Positions 1 to 8,109 of a DNA stretch of 64,000 nt are shown here, in pieces. Within the stretch, counting starts at the first letter, position 1, and each line of letters begins with the position of its first letter. The stretch is from Roseovarius sp. THAF9 (GTDB lineage: Bacteria; Pseudomonadota; Alphaproteobacteria; Rhodobacterales; Rhodobacteraceae). The DNA is taken from the NCBI RefSeq assembly GCF_009363715.1, contig NZ_CP045404.1, positions 3,440,001-3,504,000 of the forward strand, read 5' to 3'. Below the pieces are notes generated by a model. That model was given only the letters and a program-made list of their open reading frames with translations. It was not told the origin of the DNA and ran no database searches. The translations under genes and the position numbers were made by a program.

Positions 1-840
1 GCGATTTCACTGATCCCTATGATATTTCTCTTTCATAAGGACTGGACCCGCGACAAGCTTCGGGCGCTGACGCGCAAGGATTGGGGCGTCCTGACACTCT
101 CCGCCATACTGTCTTCGGCCCTCACGCCGGCGCTTTTTTTCTATGCGCTCGACCATACCACCGTGACCAACGTGGTGCTGGTCGGCCGGATCGAGCCACC
201 GCTCTTTATCCTGGCGGCCTGGTTCTTTTTGAAAGAGACGCTCGACCCTTGGGCACTGGCGGGCGGCGTCGTCGCACTTGTCGGCGCCGCGCTGATCATC
301 GCGCTCAAGGGTGACGGGTCGTCTTTCTCGCTGGGCATGGGGGAGCTTGCAGCGGTTGCGGCAACCCTTTCCTTCATCGCCTCTACGCTGGTGGCGCGCG
401 TGGGGTTGCAAGGCGTGCCGCTCGGCATCTTCTCGATCTACCGGACCATTCTGGGCACGATCATCTATGCGGTCATCGCGCTTTACCTCTACGGTCCGTT
501 CCACTTTCAGGACCTGTTCGCGCCAGTCGTGCTGAAGTGGATCTGGGTTTACGCGATCATCGTCATCATTATCGGGCAATTCGCCTGGAATATCGGCCTG
601 AAATATGCCCGCTCCGGCGATGTCGCGCTGGCCACCTCTTTCTCACCGCTGGCCGCGATCATGATCGCCATGATCCTGCTTGGAGAGGAACCGGGTGCGG
701 GTCTGATCCCCGGCGGGGCGGTTATCATCGCCGGTGTCGCGCTGGCGCAGTATGGACGCTTTCGCAAGAAACGGGCCGAGAAGCGCGCCATGGAACGGTC
801 GATGGAGTTGGAAGGCAGCGCGAACTTCAAGGGCGTGTGA
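1..840 (+). CDS. EamA/DMT-family transporter, 5' end outside window
   Basis: Inner-membrane carrier of the drug/metabolite transporter superfamily; substrate unknown. The reading frame is open from base 1, so the true start and roughly the first 20-40 residues lie upstream; the ATG at 19 is internal. About nine hydrophobic segments are visible, with the family's internal duplication: a first EamA half ending near the conserved Glu of RIEPPLFIL, then a second half from about residue 95. The C-terminus is a basic, charged cytoplasmic tail. The stop codon sits inside a hairpin shared with the convergent glycosyltransferase. The family call is firm; the substrate cannot be read from sequence. Confidence 0.85.
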   Translation, partial: AISLIPMIFLFHKDWTRDKLRALTRKDWGVLTLSAILSSALTPALFFYALDHTTVTNVVLVGRIEPPLFILAAWFFLKETLDPWALAGGVVALVGAALIIALKGDGSSFSLGMGELAAVAATLSFIASTLVARVGLQGVPLGIFSIYRTILGTIIYAVIALYLYGPFHFQDLFAPVVLKWIWVYAIIVIIIGQFAWNIGLKYARSGDVALATSFSPLAAIMIAMILLGEEPGAGLIPGGAVIIAGVALAQYGRFRKKRAEKRAMERSMELEGSANFKGV

Positions 841-848
841 CGCCCTTG
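828..848. terminator. Bidirectional hairpin between convergent genes
   Basis: Perfect 9-bp inverted repeat CAAGGGCGT / ACGCCCTTG with a 3-nt loop. It spans the stop codon of the EamA gene and ends 7 bp before the stop of the convergent glycosyltransferase. There is no U-tract, so it may act as a weak terminator or mRNA 3' stabiliser for both genes. Confidence 0.55.
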
Positions 849-854
849 CGCAGG

Positions 855-1520
855 TCAGGCGTTGATCTTGTGGGCGTAATGCTGAAGGAACAGGTGCAGA
901 ATATTGTCGGCCATGGCGTTGTAATGTTCCTTGTTCCGCGGATCATGACTGATCTGGCCGATCGCCACCTCGATGACTTCGTGATCGGCCGCATGCACCC
1001 GCAACATCACGTCGATATCGGCCGCGTTGTTGTCGACAAGCGCGTCGATTTCGATCAGGTCGCGGTTGAACAGGTAAATTCCGGAATTTACCGCGGTTAT
1101 ATGCTGAAGGCCGGGGAAAATCTGCCGGATCGCGGGCCGGACCAGCAGCCGCGTCATCGGCATGTCGTCATTGGGATCCTGCCAGTTGCCCTTGACCATA
1201 CCCACATTGGGCTCTCGCGATTCCGCCAGGACCACAACCATGCCCGGATCGAACGTATCCAGATCGGCGTCAAGCTTCATCACCCAGGACGATTTCGCGG
1301 CTTTGTAACCGGTTTTCAGCGCACGTCCCATTCCCAGCCGCGGCTCAGGGACCACGACGGCCCCGGCCGCGGCAGCATTGGCGGCGGTGCTGTCCCAGGA
1401 GTCGGTATCGACCACGACAACCTCGCGCACACAGGGCAGGTTGATCACGGCGGCCACGACGCTGCCGACGGTCTCGGCCTCGTTTCGTGCCGGAATGACA
1501 ATCGAAATTCCGTCGGACAT
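855..1520 (-). CDS. Glycosyltransferase family 2
   Basis: 221 residues, probably a cytoplasmic GT-A fold nucleotide-sugar transferase. The N-terminus SIVIPARNEAETVGSVV is the classic GT2 opening, VVVDTDSWDST is the nucleotide-binding region, and KLDADLDTF supplies the DxD-like metal site. The layout resembles the short glucosyl-3-phosphoglycerate synthase-like GT2 enzymes, but acceptor and donor are not determinable. I chose the ATG at 1520 because it has an AAGGA-like ribosome site (AAGGAAAAG) and starts directly at the domain; a longer reading to 1643 adds 41 low-complexity residues. It is convergent with the transporter and divergent from the solute-binding protein gene. Confidence 0.8.
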   Translation of the reverse strand: MSDGISIVIPARNEAETVGSVVAAVINLPCVREVVVVDTDSWDSTAANAAAAGAVVVPEPRLGMGRALKTGYKAAKSSWVMKLDADLDTFDPGMVVVLAESREPNVGMVKGNWQDPNDDMPMTRLLVRPAIRQIFPGLQHITAVNSGIYLFNRDLIEIDALVDNNAADIDVMLRVHAADHEVIEVAIGQISHDPRNKEHYNAMADNILHLFLQHYAHKINA

Positions 1521-1658
1521 TGTCGGTCTTTTCCTTTTCGGGGCAGTCTTTGCGCGAAGTTGTTGCAAGTGCGGCCTAGGTTTACAATCGTGCTTGCATG
1601 GTTCCAACGACAATATGAACTGAGTAACAGGTTTCATTTTCAAGCGGCAGGGTAACCG

Positions 1659-3299
1659 ATGACCAACACCAAACGCGCCGCACCCGTGCGCCCGATCGTG
1701 AGGAAACTCGCGCGCGAGGCGCGCGATGGCACGCTCTCGCGGCGCGAGTTCCTGGCGCTGGCCAGCACATTCGGCGCGTCCGCCGCCACCGCCTATGGTC
1801 TAATCGGCCTGTCTGCGCCGGCTCGCGCTTCCAGTGAAGGCACCAAGGGTGGCATACTGCGCATCGGCAGTCGCGTGATCGAGATCGTCGATCCGCGCAA
1901 GTTCGCCAAGACGGAACAGGGCAACCTGGCGCGCACGTTCTGCGAACCGCTCGTGCGGTGGGAGGACGACGCCACTTTCGCGCCCGTCCTTCTTGAAAGC
2001 TGGGAGGTCAGTGAAGACGCACGCACCTATACGCTCAAGGTCCGCCCCGGGGTGACCTGGACCAATGGCGACACGCTCGATGTCGATGACGTGATCCACA
2101 ACCTGCGCCGCTGGTGCGATACGCGGGCCGAGGGCAACTCGATGGCCACCCGGATGGCGCCCCTGATAGACACTGCTACCGGGCGCATGGCCGAGGACCG
2201 GGTCGAGCGTGCGGACGACATGACCGTGCGTCTGCACCTGCCGCAACCCGATATCACGCTGATCGCAGGCATGGTCGATTACCCTGCCTTGGTTGTGCAT
2301 CGCAGCTTTGACGACGACAGCAGCCTGATGGACACGCCCCTTGGCACCGGCCCGTTCGAGCTGGTTTCGCTTGAACTGGAATACAAGGCCGTGGTCAAGC
2401 GTCGTGAACAGGGCCAGTGGTGGGGCGGCGAAGCGTATCTGGACGGCGTGGAATTCATCGACTTCGGCGCCGATCCGGCGGGCATGGTCGCTGCCTTCGA
2501 CTCGGGCGAGATCGACGCCAACGAAGATACCCCGCCCGACTACGCAGACGCGCTCGACAGCTTCGGCCTTGTGCGACAGGAACGCACGACCCAGAATACC
2601 ATCGTCGCCCGGATGCGCGTCGACACAGCCCCTTATGATGACATTCACCTGCGTCGCGCCATTCAGAAAACCGTAGATAACCGCATCGTGTTGGCGCTCG
2701 GCGTCGATGGTGACGGCACCTTGGCAGAAAACCACCACGTCTCGCCCGCGCATCCCGAGTATGCCGAACTGCCGCCGTTCGAGGCTGACCCCGCCGAGGG
2801 CTTCGCCATGGCCCAGGCGGCCGGCCACGCCGAGACGTTGATCGACCTCGTGTCGATCGACGGCGACTGGCGCACCGCCACCTCCGACGCCATCGCCGCG
2901 ATCCTGCGGCAGGCCGGGTTCAACATTCGCCGCACGGTCATCGCCGGACAGACATACTGGAACGCGTGGAACGAATACCCCTTCAGCACGACGGCCTGGG
3001 GCGGACGCCCGCTTGGCGTCCAGATCTACGCGCTGGCCTACAAGTCGGGCCAGCCGTGGAACGAGACCGGCTTTGACGACCCCGAATTCGACGCGCTGTT
3101 GGATCGGGCCCTGGCCGAGCCCGACGCGGAAGACCGCAGCCAGATCATGGCGCAGCTTCAGACCATCCTGCGCGACAGCGGCGTGATCATTCAGCCGTTC
3201 TGGCGCAACCAGATCATGCACCATGCCGAACACGTCCACAACTACAGCCGAGACCGCTACCGCGAGCTTCACCTGCATGAGGTCTGGATGGATGGATAA
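1659..3299 (+). CDS. Family 5 ABC solute-binding protein with Tat signal
   Basis: 546 residues. SRREFLAL at about residues 27-34 followed by a hydrophobic stretch and ARA (about 55-57) is a twin-arginine signal peptide, so the protein is probably exported folded to the periplasm. The mature part is a peptide/nickel/opine-type SBP (SBP_bac_5), with the typical block around FCEPLVRWEDD and LKVRPGVTWTNG. No permease or ATPase genes are nearby, so this is an orphan receptor that must share a transporter encoded elsewhere or act as a binding protein alone. Its last 8 bp overlap the next gene, suggesting co-translation with the FkbM methyltransferase. Confidence 0.85.
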   Translation: MTNTKRAAPVRPIVRKLAREARDGTLSRREFLALASTFGASAATAYGLIGLSAPARASSEGTKGGILRIGSRVIEIVDPRKFAKTEQGNLARTFCEPLVRWEDDATFAPVLLESWEVSEDARTYTLKVRPGVTWTNGDTLDVDDVIHNLRRWCDTRAEGNSMATRMAPLIDTATGRMAEDRVERADDMTVRLHLPQPDITLIAGMVDYPALVVHRSFDDDSSLMDTPLGTGPFELVSLELEYKAVVKRREQGQWWGGEAYLDGVEFIDFGADPAGMVAAFDSGEIDANEDTPPDYADALDSFGLVRQERTTQNTIVARMRVDTAPYDDIHLRRAIQKTVDNRIVLALGVDGDGTLAENHHVSPAHPEYAELPPFEADPAEGFAMAQAAGHAETLIDLVSIDGDWRTATSDAIAAILRQAGFNIRRTVIAGQTYWNAWNEYPFSTTAWGGRPLGVQIYALAYKSGQPWNETGFDDPEFDALLDRALAEPDAEDRSQIMAQLQTILRDSGVIIQPFWRNQIMHHAEHVHNYSRDRYRELHLHEVWMDG

Positions 3300-4272
3300 C
3301 AGCGCGGCGCATACCTCGGCAGACCGCCGAACGCCTCGGGAAAAGACCACATCGCTGGCACCCGAAACGCGGACGCTCACCTTCTCGGGTCCCGGTGCAC
3401 AGCTTCAATACGCGATCCTGATGGCCCTCTTCCATGTCGCGCTCAATCGCAGCCTTTTCGGCATCTTCGCGCGCGGCCTTGGACGGATTTTCCCGGCGGA
3501 CAATTCGGCCCTTATCGGCATCGACGGCGCACCGCCTTTTCGCGTCTCGCTCAACGATGGCTACTGGACCCGCTTCGCGCTCTGGCATCAAACTTACGAG
3601 CCCGAAATCGCCCGTCTTCTGGCTGCCGCCGCGCCCCTTTCCGACCTTTTCTGCGATCTCGGAGCGAACAAGGGCTACTGGACCCTGCGCGCCTCGACGC
3701 GTTTCAAGCAGATCATTGCCGTCGAGGCCGCCGCAAAAACTTTTTCAACGCTCAAGGCCAATGTCGGACACCTGCCCAACGTGGCACTGGAACGCGCGGC
3801 CATCCACGCACAGTCTGGCCAGCGCATGACCTTCGTAAACGTCGCCAACAGTCATGCGTCTTCGCGCCTGCTGAACGGTGGCGCGGCCGGCGAGGACAAC
3901 ACGACCGAAACTGTATATACCCGCAGCATCGACGATCTGGTGCCCGCTGGTCAGCCTGCGCTGATAAAGCTCGATGTCGAAGGCGCGGAACTCAGCGCTT
4001 TCGCGGGTGCCACGCGCGCGCTCCGCGACGGCGCCGTAATCATCTACGAGGAACACGGCAGCGACCCCACCTGCGCCGTCACCCGTCACCTGTTGGAACA
4101 GCCCAATCTGCAAGTCTATTGTTACGAAGACGCGCTCCTGCGCCTGAACTCGGTGGCAGCCGTGCGCGCTCTCAAAACGGATCGTTACAAAGGTTACAAT
4201 CTCTTGGCAGCCCGAGCGGACTCACCGCTTTTAAGGGGCATTGTACAGTCGTCGCCGTACACTGACACATAA
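3292..4272 (+). CDS. FkbM-family SAM-dependent methyltransferase
   Basis: 326 residues. The central LFCDLGANKGYWTLRA is the Rossmann SAM-binding motif I, and IKLDVEGAELSAF is the FkbM family signature. Such enzymes typically O-methylate sugars or secondary metabolites; the substrate is unknown. The ATG at 3292 overlaps the stop codon of the solute-binding protein gene by 8 bp; an upstream in-frame ATG at 3223 lies well inside that gene and is less likely. A hairpin follows about 20 bp after the stop codon. Confidence 0.82.
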   Translation: MDNSAAHTSADRRTPREKTTSLAPETRTLTFSGPGAQLQYAILMALFHVALNRSLFGIFARGLGRIFPADNSALIGIDGAPPFRVSLNDGYWTRFALWHQTYEPEIARLLAAAAPLSDLFCDLGANKGYWTLRASTRFKQIIAVEAAAKTFSTLKANVGHLPNVALERAAIHAQSGQRMTFVNVANSHASSRLLNGGAAGEDNTTETVYTRSIDDLVPAGQPALIKLDVEGAELSAFAGATRALRDGAVIIYEEHGSDPTCAVTRHLLEQPNLQVYCYEDALLRLNSVAAVRALKTDRYKGYNLLAARADSPLLRGIVQSSPYTDT

Positions 4273-4733
4273 GTTTTTCGGGTCTGCAGAAAGTGACGAA
4301 GCTCGTGTATTCGTGTCACTTTAAAGCATTTTCACCAACATCTGCTTTTCCAGAGCAAGCATCGGTTCCTCGCAACCACAGCGAACTTCCGATTCCCTGA
4401 AGGTTTTTCGATGCGGGCCGGGGCGCAACATTTCCTTTCCGCGAGGCGTGCGGCCCGCGTTGACAAACCTCGGAAGGAGGAAGCCGCGGGGGCTGGTTGT
4501 GGTTTATGGGGAAAGAGTGCTGGCGGATGAGGCTGACTTAGCCACGAGTGGGCGGTCGACTGTGTTTGAAGCGCTTGCCGCAGTCATTTTTCGGCACCTG
4601 GATCGTGAGCATTCCATAGATCGAGCGCTGACGATGCAATTAAGACCATCAATTTGGATGATGACTGCAAGCGATTTGGACCGATCAGCCGAAGACGGTC
4701 GGAGCGTATCGAAGTGAGTGTTAACGCAGTTGA
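4273..4733. other. 461-bp spacer, 3' side of IS91-like element
   Basis: No credible gene seen. The only open frame of any size (4448-4717, +) has no family match I recognise and no good ribosome site. The stretch should contain the end of the IS91-like element beyond its transposase (the oriIS side in IS91). A GC-rich inverted segment near 4445-4462 is a candidate structure, but I cannot fix the boundary. Confidence 0.4.
4290..4322 (+). terminator. Weak hairpin after FkbM gene
   Basis: Inverted repeat AAAGTGAC / GTCACTTT (8 bp) with a 17-nt loop, starting 18 bp after the FkbM stop. There is no clear U-run and the loop is large, so termination is only plausible. Confidence 0.3.
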
Positions 4734-5924
4734 TCATGCGGCTTGCTCCCGTGGTGGCGCGCGTGACTGTGGTATCTGACCGTGCCGGAAGATCTCGATG
4801 ATGCGCATGTCGCCGCCGCAGCAGGGGCATGGCTCGCGCAAAGTAAGAGGGATGATATCGGGATCTGGCTCAGGTTCAGAGGTTTGTTCGGCGAGTTGGA
4901 CGCCCAGTATGGCTCGGATTTTGGTGATGTTTGTTTTGCGCGCCGCACTGGCCAACAGGCCGTAGTGCCGGATGCGATGGAACCCGTCCGGGAGAACATG
5001 CATCAGGAAGCGGCGGATGAACTCGGGCGTTGCCAAACGCATGACCTTTTGACGGTCACCACGTTTGATACGATAGTCCTTCCAGCGGAACGCGACGGTA
5101 TCGGCATCCGCACTGACCAGTCGATGGTTCGAGATCGCGACCCGGTGGGTGTAACGGCTCAGGTAGGCCAGCACAGCCTCAGGCCCGCCGAACGGAGGTT
5201 TGGCATAGACCACCCAGTCGGTTTTGCGGAGCGGGGCAAGCCACTTCGCGAAGGCATCCGCTTGCGCCAGGTAGGCGAGATCGCCAAAGAAGAAAGTGAG
5301 TTGGCCAGCGCGGTGCAACTCGAGAATGCCATCCAGGAACAGGCGCGCCAAAACGCGCACATGCAGGAAGAACCCTGGCGTGCAGGCCACCCATCTGGCA
5401 CCGTCCGGTGACAAGCCACCGCCTGGGACAATCATGTGGATGTGCGGATGGTGCGTCAGTGCAGAGCCCCAGGTGTGAAGAACGCTGGTCATGCCGACCT
5501 TCGCCCCAAGGCGCTCGGGATCAGAGGCAATTGTCATCACCGTTTCTGCCGACGCGCGGAACAACAGGCTGTAGACCGCCTTTGGGTTCCAGTACGCGAT
5601 GCGGGCGATCTCTGCGGGCAACGTGAAGACGACGTGGAAGTACTCGACCGGCAGCAAATCTTCAGCGCGCGCTTCCATCCAGTCCCGCGCGGCGGGGCCC
5701 TGGCACTTGGGACAATGCCGGTTCTTGCAGCTGTTATACGCGATGTGATGGTGGCCGCATTTTGCGCAACCTGCCACATGCCCGCCGAGAGCTTCTGTTC
5801 GGCAGGCTTCAATCGCCGACATCACCTTGAGTTGGCCGAGACTGATGTGACCTGCATTAGCCCTTCTATATGCGGGACCATAGCTCCGGAAGATATCAGC
5901 GATCTCTAACCGCGGGCGCGGCAA
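4734..5924 (-). CDS. IS91-family Y2 transposase
   Basis: 396 residues, full length for the family. A Cys-rich zinc-binding N-terminus (Cys 53, 56, 66, 71, 74) is followed by the metal-binding HUH motif HPHIH (residues 159-163) and the paired catalytic tyrosines in YLSRY (254 and 258), all intact. It should nick and join one strand at the element ends during rolling-circle transposition. The frame opens with a TTG at 5924, 12 bp after the recombinase stop, so translation is probably coupled. No truncation is seen. Confidence 0.93.
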   Translation of the reverse strand: MPRPRLEIADIFRSYGPAYRRANAGHISLGQLKVMSAIEACRTEALGGHVAGCAKCGHHHIAYNSCKNRHCPKCQGPAARDWMEARAEDLLPVEYFHVVFTLPAEIARIAYWNPKAVYSLLFRASAETVMTIASDPERLGAKVGMTSVLHTWGSALTHHPHIHMIVPGGGLSPDGARWVACTPGFFLHVRVLARLFLDGILELHRAGQLTFFFGDLAYLAQADAFAKWLAPLRKTDWVVYAKPPFGGPEAVLAYLSRYTHRVAISNHRLVSADADTVAFRWKDYRIKRGDRQKVMRLATPEFIRRFLMHVLPDGFHRIRHYGLLASAARKTNITKIRAILGVQLAEQTSEPEPDPDIIPLTLREPCPCCGGDMRIIEIFRHGQIPQSRAPPREQAA

Positions 5925-5936
5925 CCGCCGGGGCCG

Positions 5937-6824
5937 CTACTCAAGTCCCCGCCTGACGGTATGATCCTGGAGCTTTTCCAGCATCTCGTAGGGGCTGACC
6001 GTGCCGCGAATGGTCTTGGTCGCGACATGCGTGTAGCGCGCCGTCGTGCTGAGCTTGGAATGTCCCAAAAGCACCTGGATCACCCGGACATCCGTTCCCG
6101 CCTCGAGCAGATGCGTAGCAAAGCTATGCCGTAAGGTATGCAGCGTCGCCGGCTTGTTGATCCCAGCCATGTGCTTGGCGGACGTGAACGCACGGTTCAG
6201 TTGGCGCGGCGACAGAGCCATGATCTTTGGCTTGCCCGGAAACAGCCATCCCTCTGGCCGAGCTTCCCGCCAGTAATCGCGGAGCAAGTCAAGTAGGGCG
6301 GGAGACAGCATCGCTTTGCGATCCTTGTCATTCTTGCCCTCGTCGACATGGATCAGCATCCGGTCGCTGTCGATATCCGAGACCTTGAGATTGCAGACCT
6401 CGGATGCGCGCAAGCCAGCGCCATAGCTGATCCCCAAGGCCGCGCGATACTTCAGCCCCGGCCCCGGAACCGCCGCCAATAGGTCGCCAACCTCCTCGAC
6501 GCTCAAGACAACCGGCAGCTTCTTCGCCTTGCGCCGGAACTGCATGTACCGCTTCATCTCTTCACGCCCGCAGGTCATGCCGAAGAAGAACCGCAGCGAT
6601 ACGATCCTCGCGTTGAACACCCCAGTCGAGACGCCAGTATCTGTCATATGGAGCTGATACGCGCGAAGCTCGTCCGGCGTCGCGGTGTCCGGTGAGCGCC
6701 CGATGAACTCTGCAAAGTACCGGACCGCCCTGATATGGCCTTGCTGGGTCTTCGGTGACATTCCACGAATGCGCATGTCCTCGATCATCCGCTCGCGCAG
6801 CGGTGTGGTCTTCTCCTCCTTCAT
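5937..6824 (-). CDS. Tyrosine recombinase associated with IS91 element
   Basis: 295 residues with the SAM-like N-terminal core-binding domain (about 8-95) and the catalytic domain with a complete set: Arg139 (GAGLRASEV), His229 and Arg232 (HTLRHS), His255 (LLGHS) and the nucleophile Tyr264 (ARYTHV). It resembles XerC/XerD and integron-type integrases in size. It lies first in a two-gene unit with the IS91 transposase; recombinase plus Y2 transposase is a recurring pairing in alphaproteobacterial IS91-like elements, though its role in movement is not clear. A good Shine-Dalgarno (AGGAGGATC) precedes the ATG at 6824. Confidence 0.9.
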   Translation of the reverse strand: MKEEKTTPLRERMIEDMRIRGMSPKTQQGHIRAVRYFAEFIGRSPDTATPDELRAYQLHMTDTGVSTGVFNARIVSLRFFFGMTCGREEMKRYMQFRRKAKKLPVVLSVEEVGDLLAAVPGPGLKYRAALGISYGAGLRASEVCNLKVSDIDSDRMLIHVDEGKNDKDRKAMLSPALLDLLRDYWREARPEGWLFPGKPKIMALSPRQLNRAFTSAKHMAGINKPATLHTLRHSFATHLLEAGTDVRVIQVLLGHSKLSTTARYTHVATKTIRGTVSPYEMLEKLQDHTVRRGLE

Positions 6825-7032
6825 GAGATCCTCCTGTCATCAGATTGAGAAACCTCAATCGTCAGTCAGGTCAGCGAGATCGCAAAATTCGCGCCGTGAG
6901 GGGCGGCTCATAGCGCCAGCCAAAAGCGCCATTGCCGCGATAGCGGCTTCGTCCGTCCGCCCATCTTGTCGAACGCTGCGCCGTCCACCAACGAGCAATT
7001 CTGGCTCGAAGCGGACATTGCCGCGCGCTCTC

Positions 7033-7053
7033 TTCACTGTTCCTCAAATACTC
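7033..7053 (-). repeat. Dispersed 3' repeat R1, copy 1
   Basis: On the plus strand this reads TTCACTGTTCC, two variable bases (TC), then AAATACTC. The same 21-bp motif recurs at 41640-41660 and 42403-42423 in the same orientation. Each copy lies on the 3' side of a minus-strand gene, here fnrL. Confidence 0.75.
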
Positions 7054-7226
7054 GTTTCACCTCGGCGACGCCCTGACGGACGCAACCTGTCCGAAAGCAT
7101 GTACAACGGTCACAAAGGTCCCGGAGGGCGGGCGAAAGCCCACGGCGCGCGCGATCATTCACCAGATCCTGCCGAACGCTCTGTTAAAACGGAAAACCAG
7201 GAAATCGCACCGTCGGCGCACCACGT

Positions 7227-7246
7227 GAATACCGACGTGATACCGA
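7227..7246 (-). repeat. Dispersed repeat R2, copy 1
   Basis: GAATACCGACGTGATACCGA on the plus strand. It matches 55231-55250 in 19 of 20 positions. Both copies lie downstream of the stop of a minus-strand gene, here 48 bp past fnrL. Internally it is a near-tandem of an ATACCGA unit. Confidence 0.7.
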
Positions 7247-7294
7247 CTTGCCGATCAAGGCCAGAGCCAGGAAATTAACGCTTTTCACGCCACC

Positions 7295-8041
7295 TCAGGC
7301 CAGCATCCCGCCGTCACTGTCGTCGCCCGCCTCTTCCAACAGGCGGTCGAAATCGGGCACCGTCACATGCCGCTTGCCTTCCAGATGGATCACCTGGTCG
7401 CGCTTCAGCGCGCTGATCTGGCGGCTCACCGTCTCCAGCGTCAGGCCAAGGTAATCGGCCATCGCCTCGCGTGTCAGCGGCAGGTCGAACACCACCTGTC
7501 CCGCAGCCTTGGACATGTTCAGTACCGCGTTGCGCCGGCCAAGAATAGCCAGGAACGACGCGATCTTCTCCCGTGCCGTCTTGCGCCCCAGCAGCAGCAT
7601 CCATTCGCGCGCCGCATCCAGCTCGTCCAGCGTCATCTCCAACAGGCGCTGACCGATATGCGGCGTGTGAATCATCATGTTTTCAAAGGGTTGCTTGCGA
7701 AAACAGCACATCACCACGTCGCTCACCGCGACAACGTTATAGGCCGCTTTCTCGCGCCCCGGACGGCCCACGAAATCGCTCGGCAACAGCAGGCCCACCA
7801 TCTGCGTGCGCCCGTCCTCCAGCGTCTGCGTCAGCATCGCGATGCCGGAAACGACCGAGCCCACGAAATCCATGCGGTCCCCGGCCCAGATCAGCGTTCG
7901 GCCCGCCTCGAAGCTGCGGTAATACTTGATCTGGTCCAGCTGCTCCAGTTCCTGCGCATCACATCGCGCGCATACCGCCCGATGCCGAATGGGGCATTCC
8001 CCGCATTCACGGGGGATCGCGTCAGGTGCGTCTTTGAGCAT
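7295..8041 (-). CDS. fnrL: FnrL-type oxygen-responsive transcription regulator
   Basis: 248 residues of the CRP/FNR family. N-terminal cysteines 13, 16 and 24 plus Cys113 (or 112) match the four ligands of an oxygen-labile [4Fe-4S] cluster. A cyclic-nucleotide-like barrel follows, then a helix-turn-helix at about 189-212 whose recognition helix contains ETVSRQ (E203, S206, R207), the FNR class that reads TTGAT-N4-ATCAA. Exactly that site lies in the short divergent spacer to hemN. In Rhodobacter relatives FnrL activates tetrapyrrole and microaerobic respiration genes; the same role is inferred here. Confidence 0.93.
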   Translation of the reverse strand: MLKDAPDAIPRECGECPIRHRAVCARCDAQELEQLDQIKYYRSFEAGRTLIWAGDRMDFVGSVVSGIAMLTQTLEDGRTQMVGLLLPSDFVGRPGREKAAYNVVAVSDVVMCCFRKQPFENMMIHTPHIGQRLLEMTLDELDAAREWMLLLGRKTAREKIASFLAILGRRNAVLNMSKAAGQVVFDLPLTREAMADYLGLTLETVSRQISALKRDQVIHLEGKRHVTVPDFDRLLEEAGDDSDGGMLA

Positions 8042-8061
8042 CGACAGTACTTTCGGTCGAG

Positions 8062-8075
8062 TTGATCTGCATCAA
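8062..8075. promoter_or_regulatory. FNR box between fnrL and hemN
   Basis: Perfect palindromic consensus TTGATCTGCATCAA, centred 21 bp from hemF-side... specifically 34 bp before the hemN ATG and 20 bp before the fnrL ATG. It is placed to control hemN by the FnrL made from the divergent gene, and possibly fnrL itself. Confidence 0.92.
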
Positions 8076-8109
8076 GGTTTTCGTGTTTTCCCAAACCTAA
8101 TCTAACGCC

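Larger units (their letters stand above)
4734..6824 (-). mobile_element. IS91-family element with tyrosine recombinase partner (coding core)
   Basis: Two minus-strand genes 12 bp apart: a tyrosine recombinase followed by an IS91-type HUH/Y2 transposase. IS91 elements move by rolling-circle replication, lack terminal inverted repeats and make no target duplication, so the ends cannot be inferred from repeats. The element sits between the FkbM gene and fnrL and interrupts no gene that I can recognise. Only the coding core is delimited; the real ends lie somewhere in 4273-4733 and 6825-7040. Confidence 0.8.
6825..7294. other. 470-bp spacer between IS91-like element and fnrL
   Basis: No convincing gene. 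It holds the upstream end of the IS91-like element (somewhere before about 7033), then two short dispersed repeats (7033-7053 and 7227-7246), both also found elsewhere in the window downstream of minus-strand genes. A 60-codon frame at 6855-7037 (minus) has no family support. Confidence 0.45.

Noticed and set aside
537..1655. 372-codon plus-strand frame over EamA end and GT2
   Set aside because: Overlaps two supported genes in other frames and shows only low-complexity composition.
4448..4717. 89-codon plus-strand frame in the spacer before the IS91-like transposase
   Set aside because: No good ribosome site, no family, and within the expected end of the element; kept as unannotated spacer.
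6855..7037. 60-codon minus-strand frame upstream of the tyrosine recombinase
   Set aside because: No family; likely part of the non-coding element end.
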